A program made the translations under genes and the position numbers. Below, one piece after another: positions 50,949-58,181 of a stretch of DNA of 58,181 nt (position 1 is the stretch's first letter; each line of letters opens with the position of its first letter). This DNA comes from Deltaproteobacteria bacterium (GTDB taxonomy: Bacteria; Desulfobacterota; Desulfobulbia; Desulfobulbales; Desulfurivibrionaceae), in the NCBI GenBank assembly GCA_021847425.1, contig JAJZRF010000011.1, positions 1-58,181 of the forward strand. Reading direction: 5' to 3'. Under the pieces are notes generated by a model. It did no database searches, had not been told where the DNA came from, and saw nothing but the letters and a program-made list of their open reading frames with translations.

Positions 50949-51682
50949 TCAGGCCTTGGCCCGGTTAACCGACAGGATGGCGAACAGGAAGCAGAGACAA
51001 CCGACCCCGGTCAGGACAAGGTAGTCAACGGCCTGGGCCGGGTCATTAAAGGCTGCGGCTCTGACCGCGTGGGCGGCGTGGGTGAGCGGCAGCAATTGCA
51101 GGAGGTTCTGTCCCCAGCCGGGCAATTGGGAGAGCGGGAAGAAGGTGCCGCCCAGAAAGGCCATGGGGGTAATGATGAAGTTGGTGAGCAAGGTCTGGTC
51201 GGCGTGGGATCGGACATTCATGGCGCAACCCACCGCGAGCGAGGCGAAGACAAAGCTGTTCAGCAGCAGGGCTGCCCAGAACAGCGGATTGTAGGAGAGC
51301 ACCACCCCGAAACAGGCGCCGAGAATGAGGATCACCAGGCCGGCCAAAAACGCCCGGGTCATGCCTGCGAGCACCTCGCCCAGGACATAGGCCAGATTGC
51401 TGATCGGCGCCGACTGGAATTCGTCGAAGATATACCAGTAAAAACGGGCGATGTTGATCTCGCTTGAGATGGCGAAGGCCTGGGTCATGCTGGCCATGGC
51501 CACCAGGCCGGGGATCAGGAACTCCAGATAGCTGTGGTTTCCCACCGCCACATGACGGCCAACGGCGTAACCGAAGGCAATCAGGTAGAGCAGCGGCGAT
51601 ACCGACCATGACGGGATGAGCTTGGCCAGGCGGCGCCGCAAGATAAAAAGTTCCCGCAGGTAAACCGCGGTCCAGCCTCGGA

Positions 51683-51686
<4 letters not shown>
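50949..51686 (-). CDS. ABC-2 type transporter permease
   Basis: A 245-residue permease with six predicted helices and the ABC-2 motif near the C-terminal third (NFIITPMAFLGGTFFPLSQLPGWGQNLLQLLPLTHAAHAVR). It resembles NodJ/DrrB-type exporters. The ATG overlaps the stop of the ATPase gene by 4 bases and has GGGAGGAAG upstream. The two form one exporter of unknown substrate (drug, lipid or polysaccharide). Confidence 0.92.
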
Positions 51687-52531
<845 letters not shown>

Positions 52532-52786
52532 GGGGGACGCTCCTCTCAATGTGCTCTCTTCGCAAAAGGGACAGGACGGCCTTTTTGTTCCATCCTCAAG
52601 CAGAAGCACGTATTATACTTTGCTCACAAAATCAAGATATTAAAACTGTCTTGATGCGGGCCGTCCATCCTGCCGTCATTCCCGCAATGCTTTTGAGCGG
52701 GGATGACGGCCCTTTGCCGGATGCCCGATAGAACCATTCGGGCATGACGATAGAGATAAATAGTACTTTCGAAATTTCCGAGTCCC
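52532..52786. repeat. Gap with GTCATTCCCGC-type repeat and second hairpin
   Basis: GCCGTCATTCCCGC (52672-52685) pairs with GCGGGGATGACGGC (52697-52710) at 13 of 14 positions, a sequence type I recognise as a widespread intergenic repeat. ATGCCCGA (52721-52728) pairs perfectly with TCGGGCAT (52738-52745). On the minus strand these lie after the ChlI-like gene and may end its transcript. Confidence 0.7.
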
Positions 52787-53824
52787 TTAGCGCCGCATTT
52801 CCTTGATCTTTTTGATATTGTCGCCGATCTCCATCAGGGGCTGGCGCCGCATCCGATGGGGCAGGGCCACCTCCGCCGCCGCCTCCACATCGCTTTTTCG
52901 CACCTCCTTGCGGTTGTCAAAGGCAGCCAGGGTCTTGGCCGCCTTCATCATGATGATGTCGCCCCGGTGGCCGTCGACCCCGATATCGAGGCAGAAATCC
53001 GCAATGGTGAAAAGTTCTTCCCGGCGGATGGTTACTGCGGGGTAGAGCTGGCGGGCCGCCTCGATCCGCTCCACCAGCTCGCGGGATTGCTGTTCCCACT
53101 GTGCGGTGAAGGCATCGGGGGCTTCGTCAAAGGCCACCCGTCGCTCCATCACTGTTACCCTGGACTCGCGGTCGGCAATGCCCTCCACCCGGACGGAGAG
53201 GCCGAAGCGGTCCAGGAGCTGGGGCCGCAACTCCCCTTCCTCCGGATTCATGGTGCCCACCAGCACGAAACGGGATGGGTGCGAGAATGAAATCCCCTCC
53301 CGTTCAACGGTGTTGACCCCCATGGCGGCGGCGTCGAGCAGCACATCCACCACATGATCATCCAGCAGATTGACCTCATCGACATAGAGAATTCCCCGGT
53401 GGGCGGCGGCGAGCAAGCCCGGCTCGATGCGCTTTTCCCCTTTGCCGATGGCGTGCTCCAGGTCCATGGCGCCCACCACCCGGTCCTCGGTGGCGCCCAC
53501 CGGCAGCTCCACCACCTTGATATGGCGGCGCAGGGCCTCGACATGATTGCCGGTGATCCGCCGCTCTCGACAGTCGGCGTGGAAACACTCCCGGCAGAGA
53601 GTCATGCCATCATTTGGGGCAAGCTGAAAGGGGCAGTCCTTCACCGTCTCGATCATCGGCAGGATATCGGCCAGGGCACGGACCGCCGTGGATTTGGCGG
53701 TGCCCTTTTCCCCGCGGATCAGCACCCCGGAAAGGGTGGAATTTATAAGGTTGAGATACAGGGCCAGCTTCATCTGTTCCTGGCCGACGATGGCGACAAA
53801 CGGGTAAATGGTTTTACAGGTCAT
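52787..53824 (-). CDS. Magnesium/cobalt-chelatase ATPase subunit I-like (ChlI/BchI-type)
   Basis: A 345-residue AAA+ protein with Walker [10 protein letters not shown], Walker [13 protein letters not shown] and the chelatase-specific insertions ([33 protein letters not shown]). A cysteine cluster, CRECFHADC, sits in the early insertion, as in other BchI-type proteins. It forms hexameric rings that drive metal insertion or removal by the large CobN/BchH subunit. It is third in the operon after the D-like subunit, and GGAGA lies upstream. Confidence 0.9.
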   Translation of the reverse strand: MTCKTIYPFVAIVGQEQMKLALYLNLINSTLSGVLIRGEKGTAKSTAVRALADILPMIETVKDCPFQLAPNDGMTLCRECFHADCRERRITGNHVEALRRHIKVVELPVGATEDRVVGAMDLEHAIGKGEKRIEPGLLAAAHRGILYVDEVNLLDDHVVDVLLDAAAMGVNTVEREGISFSHPSRFVLVGTMNPEEGELRPQLLDRFGLSVRVEGIADRESRVTVMERRVAFDEAPDAFTAQWEQQSRELVERIEAARQLYPAVTIRREELFTIADFCLDIGVDGHRGDIIMMKAAKTLAAFDNRKEVRKSDVEAAAEVALPHRMRRQPLMEIGDNIKKIKEMRR

Positions 53825-53951
53825 GGTGTCCTGGTCTCCGGAGATTAAGGTGAGATGGTTCGTCTATAGCCTGTTAGTCCGCAGGCTGTCAAACTGAACA
53901 TTAGGGGCCGTTAATAACATTGAAATGCAGTCGTTATTTTTGAACGACGGC

Positions 53952-55973
53952 TTACTGTTTTTCGATCAGGTCCAGCAGGGTGTCGGTCTTCAGGTCCGCA
54001 GTCTGAAAATAGCGGGCCTTCAATGCCTCGGCGATCTTCGCCGCCAGACCGAAACGGATCAGCCCCTGCTCCTCGGTGTCCACCAGGATGAACTTGACTC
54101 GCTCCTCCCGCGAGAGGCGCTGGGCCAGTTCCAGGCACTCGTCCATCGGCTTGGCGTCGGCGAGCGCCACGTTGGAGCGGCCGTCGGTGATGAGGACGAC
54201 GATGGGTCGTGAGGTGGAATTCCGCACCAACTGGCCGCGCAGAACCTCGTCGGCCTTGACCAGGGCTGCATTTAATGGCGTGCGGCCGCCTACCGGCATC
54301 TCGGCAAGCAGGCGCGCCGCCATGTCGATGGAGGAGGTGGGCGGCAGATTGAGCCGGGCCTCGGTCTTGCTGAAGGAGATCATCGCCACCTTGTCGCGCT
54401 TCTGGTAGGCATCGAGCAGCAGAGACATGATCGCCCCCTTGGTGGCGGTCATCCGGCCCCGTGCCCCCATGGAGCCGCTGGCGTCCACCACGAAGAGAAG
54501 GAAGTTTCCGATCCGCCGCTCACGGACCTTTTCCCTGATGTCCTCTGGCCTGATGGCGATGGCGCAGTCACTTTGCCGATGTCGCTGATAAGGCGCGGCG
54601 GCTCGCAGGGTGGCGTCCAGGGCCACGTCTTTGCCGCCCCGGGGCATGGTGCTCTTGACATAACGGCCCTGCATGCCGCTGATTCGGCTGCGTGAACGGC
54701 GTCCGGAGCCGCGCCGGAAGAGTCGGTCCTTGTTCACGGTAAACGGCTTGACCTTGAAGGTGGCCCCCACCTCGAAGACCTTTTCTCCGGCATCGGGATT
54801 TGCTGGCTTGATCGGTTCCTTGCTCTCATCGGGCGTACCGCCGTTGTCGCCTGCATCGCCCGGATCCTGCTCGGGTTTGGAGTTTAGGGGAGGTTGTTGC
54901 TGGTCGCCAGGTTCTTCCTCCTGTTCGTTTTCTTTCTCGGGTGGCTCCTCGTCGTGGGGGTGGTCATGGTCGTTGTGCTGCCTGTCGTCTTGGGGCGGGG
55001 GCGGCGGCCCCGGTTCACGCTGCCGGTGACGGAGCGCAAGCTTCGCCACCCGGGCGATGTCCTCATCTTCCACTTCAAGCCGTTCCGAGAAAGCGGCCAA
55101 GGCTCGGGCTGCCTGTTCGATAACCAGATCGGCCCGATGCCCTGCCACACGGGCCTCGGTGCACAGTTCGCTGATCAGGGCTCGCAGGCGACCGGGCATC
55201 CGCACCTTGGACAGGAGCCGCCGGGCCTTTTCGATGCGCTGGGCCAACTCTTGGGTCTCGGCGGCAAAGCGCTCAATAAAGTTAGCGGGAGCGGTGTCGA
55301 AGGTCTCCCGCTGTTCCATGGTCGCAACCCGCATTTCCCGATCACTCTCGGCCTTGACCTCGACGCAGAGACCGAAACGGTCCAGGAGCTGGGGCCGGAG
55401 ATCGCCTTCTTCGGGATTCATGGTGCCGACCAGGATGAAACGGGCCGGATGGGAGAGCGACACCCCCTCCCGCTCGATGCGGTTCTCACCGGAGGCGGCT
55501 GCAGCCAACATCACATCCACCAGATGATCGTCCAGCAGATTGACCTCGTCCACGTAAAGGATACCGCGATGAGCCCTGGCCAGGAGTCCAGGTTGCACCG
55601 TCCTCTTCCCGTCCCGGGTGGTCTTCTCGAAGTCGATGCCGCCAGCCAGCCGGTCCTCGGTGGCGTTCAAGGGCAGGGTAATGACCCGCACCGGCCGACG
55701 AACCATGCCCCCCTGTGCGCAGAGGCGACAGTCCTCGCAACGGCCAACAGCAGCCGTCTCTTCCGGACTTAAGGCGAACAGGCAGCCTTCCACGACCTCG
55801 ATTTCTGGAAGCAAAGAGGCCAGCGCCCGCACCGCCGTTGATTTGGCGGTGCCTTTTTCCCCGCGGATCAGCACCCCGCCGGTCCCTGGGTTGATCGCGT
55901 TCAGGATGAGGGAAAGCTTTAGTTCCTCCTGGCCGACAATGGCCGGGAAGGGATATAAGGTCTTAAGGTTCAT
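53952..55973 (-). CDS. Chelatase subunit D-like protein (AAA+ plus VWA domain)
   Basis: A 673-residue BchD/ChlD architecture. The N-terminal AAA+ domain has intact Walker [10 protein letters not shown] and Walker [13 protein letters not shown], and a cysteine cluster CEDCRLC. The middle is a Pro/acidic low-complexity linker (GPPPPPQDDRQHNDHDH, EKENEQEEEPGDQQQPP). The C-terminal von Willebrand A domain has the MIDAS site DASGSMG and the TDGRSN strand. In BchD the ATPase is often degraded; here it looks complete. The start ATG overlaps the stop of the CobN-like gene by 4 bases. Confidence 0.92.
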   Translation of the reverse strand: MNLKTLYPFPAIVGQEELKLSLILNAINPGTGGVLIRGEKGTAKSTAVRALASLLPEIEVVEGCLFALSPEETAAVGRCEDCRLCAQGGMVRRPVRVITLPLNATEDRLAGGIDFEKTTRDGKRTVQPGLLARAHRGILYVDEVNLLDDHLVDVMLAAAASGENRIEREGVSLSHPARFILVGTMNPEEGDLRPQLLDRFGLCVEVKAESDREMRVATMEQRETFDTAPANFIERFAAETQELAQRIEKARRLLSKVRMPGRLRALISELCTEARVAGHRADLVIEQAARALAAFSERLEVEDEDIARVAKLALRHRQREPGPPPPPQDDRQHNDHDHPHDEEPPEKENEQEEEPGDQQQPPLNSKPEQDPGDAGDNGGTPDESKEPIKPANPDAGEKVFEVGATFKVKPFTVNKDRLFRRGSGRRSRSRISGMQGRYVKSTMPRGGKDVALDATLRAAAPYQRHRQSDCAIAIRPEDIREKVRERRIGNFLLFVVDASGSMGARGRMTATKGAIMSLLLDAYQKRDKVAMISFSKTEARLNLPPTSSIDMAARLLAEMPVGGRTPLNAALVKADEVLRGQLVRNSTSRPIVVLITDGRSNVALADAKPMDECLELAQRLSREERVKFILVDTEEQGLIRFGLAAKIAEALKARYFQTADLKTDTLLDLIEKQ

Positions 55974-58181
55974 TTCCTGATTTCCAGTCCATCCAGAATC
56001 TTGCCCATCTCCGCCTTCCAGTGGCCGACGTCGTCGGCGGCCATGATATCGACGCTGCCGCCCTGGAACTCGCCGGTCACCTCGCCCATGGTGTCCTCGA
56101 TGGAACCCTCCACCTCAAGATAGGCGTCCTGCAAACGCTCCAGGAGTTCCTCGTCCGGGTTCCAGATTTCGCGGCTCTGGGCTTCAAGCAAGCGGCGGCC
56201 GATCTCCTCAAGCGCCCAGGGGTTGACCTTCTGGAACCACTCCCGCATCTCCTCGTTCAAGACAAAGGTCTTGACGATCTCGTCGAAGATCCAGCCATCC
56301 ACCTCGCCGGTGGTGGCGGCAAAGCCGTAGACCCGGCCGATGCGTTTGGAGAGGTCGCCCGCCCCCTTGTAGCCGTGCTCCTGCATGCCCTCGATGTATT
56401 TGGGGTTCAGGAGTTTGGCCCGCACTACCCGCCGCATCTCGTCGGCGAAGTCGGTGACCCCGACCTGGGCCGGATCCCGGGTGTCGCCGTAGTAGGTCCG
56501 GGGCTTCTTGCCGGAGAGGGTCTTGGCGGCCACGGTCATGCCGCCGTAGTTGCCGAAGTAGCCGCAGCAGTTCAGGAAATCGCCCTCGTCGGAGATGTGC
56601 TTGTCAAAGGTCACCTCCACCCGGCGCAGATTCTCCACCAGCTCCTTGTGGGCCTGCACCCCGTAAGCGGCGTCGCCCGCCCCGCCGCCATAGGCGTAGC
56701 CGTTCCAGAAGAGGTAGATGTCGGAGAGGTCATTTTCGGTTTTCCACGCCGAGGCATAGACCGCCAGGTTGACGCCGGCCTTGTACACCCCGGGCTGGGC
56801 GCAGAAGATCCGGTAGGAGAGCTTGCGGAACTCCTCCGGGTCGGAGAGGGACGCCTGCCGGGCCTTGGCCTGTTCGACGATATGTTTGCGGACGAAATTT
56901 TCGTCCGGACTTTCCTCCAGCATGGCCACCGCCTGCACCGCCTGGTCCACGTATTTGACCGAGTCCGGGAAGCAGTCGCGGGTGATGCCGGAGACCCGGA
57001 TATTGACATCGATGCGGGGCCGCCCCAGTTCGGCGGGCGGGATGATCTCGATCCCGTCCACCTGGCCGTTGGCCTTCCATCTGGGCCGCAGGCCCATGAG
57101 ATGGAGGATCTGGCCGATTTGCTCGCCATCGGCCCGCATGATATCCGAGGCGAGCCAGACCATGCCCACCGTTTCCGGGTAGCGGCCTTCGTCCTTCTGG
57201 TAGCGCGCAATCAGGGCCTCGGCCAGCCGCACCCCGACCCGCCAGGCCGCCTGGGTGGGAATGCGGGTCGGATCGACGTTGTAGAAATTGCGGCCGGTGG
57301 GCAGGATGTCGTAGCGGCCCCGGGAGAGGTAGCCCGAGGGTCCGGCCGCGACATGGCCGCCGTTCATGGCATTCAACAGGGAGTCGATCTCGGTTGAGTC
57401 GCTGAGCCGTTGATCGATCTCAAACGCCAGATCGGCAAAGCGCTCGAACCGACCCCGAACCGCGGCCGGGTTTTGGCAGCGGCTGGCCAGTTCGCTAAAG
57501 AGCGCGGCCCGTGACTCGCCGCGCAAGAGCCTGCCGATCAGCTCCATGGCCTGGCGGTCAGCCGAGTAAAGGAGGTCGCCGTAAGTCTGGCCGTACTTGC
57601 CCCGTTCGCCCGGAGACTCCAGGGCCGCGGCGATATCCTCAGCCCGGAAGTCGAAGATCAGGCGCCGGGTGTTCAGCTCGTTATTGCTGTCAAAGCGCAG
57701 GATGGTGTTGATGGTCTCTGCCCCCTCTTCGCCCTCGGGGATGTCACCGAAGACGTGCATGCCGATCATGGTCTGGCTGTTCTTGACCCGGGAAAGGATC
57801 TCGTGACAGATGATCATCTCGTCGGCAAAGGTGGCCGGGTTCCTGGCCGCCACCTCCTCGCTCAGGTGGCTCGCCTCCATGGCCTCGCGGATCAGGTGTT
57901 CGATCTGGTGGGCCCGGGCCGGGTCAAGGGTGGCGGCCCGGTGGTATTCTTCCAGAAGTTCCTCCAGGTCTTCGAGCCCGCCGTACGTATCGGAGGTACT
58001 CATCACCGCCTGCAAATGGTCCACCAGGGTGGCGTAGCTCCGCCGCTTGGCAACCACCCCCTCGGCCGGATTGTCGGCGTTATAGATGTAGAGATGGGGA
58101 ATGGCGCCGATGGCGATGTCCGGCCAGCAGGCGTTGGAAAGCCCGGCCCCCTTGCCCGGCATAAACTCCAGGTTGCCGTGG
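55970..58181 (-). CDS. CobN/BchH-like large chelatase subunit, partial (N-terminus beyond right edge)
   Basis: 737 codons of the C-terminal part are visible, from HGNLEFMPGKGAGLSNACWPDIAIG to the stop. Conserved family stretches include LYIYNADNPAEGVVAKRRSYATLVDHL, GRNFYNVDP, VNIRVSGITRDCFPDSVKYVDQAV, YGGMTVAAKTLSGKKPRTYYGD and the C-terminal ATGEVDGWIFDEIVKTFV. CobN inserts cobalt into hydrogenobyrinic acid diamide; relatives act on magnesium porphyrin, and HmuS relatives extract metal from heme. Substrate cannot be settled from the visible part. First in a coupled operon with D- and I-like subunits. Confidence 0.92.
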   Translation of the reverse strand, partial: HGNLEFMPGKGAGLSNACWPDIAIGAIPHLYIYNADNPAEGVVAKRRSYATLVDHLQAVMSTSDTYGGLEDLEELLEEYHRAATLDPARAHQIEHLIREAMEASHLSEEVAARNPATFADEMIICHEILSRVKNSQTMIGMHVFGDIPEGEEGAETINTILRFDSNNELNTRRLIFDFRAEDIAAALESPGERGKYGQTYGDLLYSADRQAMELIGRLLRGESRAALFSELASRCQNPAAVRGRFERFADLAFEIDQRLSDSTEIDSLLNAMNGGHVAAGPSGYLSRGRYDILPTGRNFYNVDPTRIPTQAAWRVGVRLAEALIARYQKDEGRYPETVGMVWLASDIMRADGEQIGQILHLMGLRPRWKANGQVDGIEIIPPAELGRPRIDVNIRVSGITRDCFPDSVKYVDQAVQAVAMLEESPDENFVRKHIVEQAKARQASLSDPEEFRKLSYRIFCAQPGVYKAGVNLAVYASAWKTENDLSDIYLFWNGYAYGGGAGDAAYGVQAHKELVENLRRVEVTFDKHISDEGDFLNCCGYFGNYGGMTVAAKTLSGKKPRTYYGDTRDPAQVGVTDFADEMRRVVRAKLLNPKYIEGMQEHGYKGAGDLSKRIGRVYGFAATTGEVDGWIFDEIVKTFVLNEEMREWFQKVNPWALEEIGRRLLEAQSREIWNPDEELLERLQDAYLEVEGSIEDTMGEVTGEFQGGSVDIMAADDVGHWKAEMGKILDGLEIRK

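Noticed and set aside
52787..58181. Chlorophyll-synthesis cluster
   Set aside because: Only the chelatase subunits are present and the large subunit looks CobN-like; no bch or other photosynthesis gene is adjacent.

Overview
The window looks like a chromosomal segment of a Gram-negative, flagellated, GC-rich Desulfobacterota (deltaproteobacterial) bacterium, possibly Desulfobulbales-like. This is inferred from the sigma-54/FlrBC-type flagellar regulation, the FtsEX-EnvC-CtpA operon, the CooC-type ATPase, the two-subunit class I fumarase and the density of histidine kinases. No rRNA, tRNA, CRISPR array, complete insertion sequence or prophage was seen. Genes are tightly packed, often with 4-base start/stop overlaps, and the gaps between blocks carry many small inverted repeats.

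Layout. 1-9.7 kb: signalling and metal homeostasis. A hybrid histidine kinase is cut by the left edge. It is followed by a PAS histidine kinase, an ArsR-family regulator plus SO_0444-type permease operon with a clear palindromic operator, a DedA protein, a secreted rhodanese, and a histidine kinase/response regulator pair. 9.7-10.5 kb: a YefM-YoeB toxin-antitoxin pair with its paired TGTACA operator, then a small interspersed repeat and a decayed gene tail. 10.7-17.8 kb: housekeeping genes rlmE, yebC, ruvC, ruvA, ruvB, panB, a PilZ protein and a two-subunit fumarase. A 148-bp nested inverted repeat sits on the 3' end of ruvC. 17.9-22.6 kb (minus strand): ftsE-ftsX-envC-ctpA, a division and peptidoglycan-remodelling operon.

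22.8-41.8 kb: a regulator and flagellar block on the plus strand. An unusual sigma-54 activator (degenerate receiver, GAFTHA in place of GAFTGA) leads into a TPR protein, a FlrB-like kinase whose expected phospho-acceptor His is Gln, and an intact FlrC-like activator. Two near-consensus sigma-54 promoters then drive flgB-flgC-fliE-fliF-fliG-fliH-fliI-fliJ-motE-like and fliK-flgD-flgE. Each flagellar unit ends in a rho-independent terminator.

41.9-58.2 kb: cooC (minus); ileS-lspA-fabD (plus); a CLC chloride channel translationally overlapped by a decayed MFS-transporter N-terminus; a repeat-rich gap with a small membrane protein; an unrecognised cysteine-rich protein next to an ABC-2 exporter pair; and a three-subunit AAA+ chelatase set (ChlI-like, ChlD-like and a CobN/BchH-like large subunit cut by the right edge).

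The points most worth following up are the paired oddities in the flagellar regulators, the frameshifted second copy of the cysteine-rich protein's tail about 39 kb from the intact gene, the nested repeat that supplies the ruvC stop codon, and the CobN-type chelatase set with no visible biosynthetic partners.
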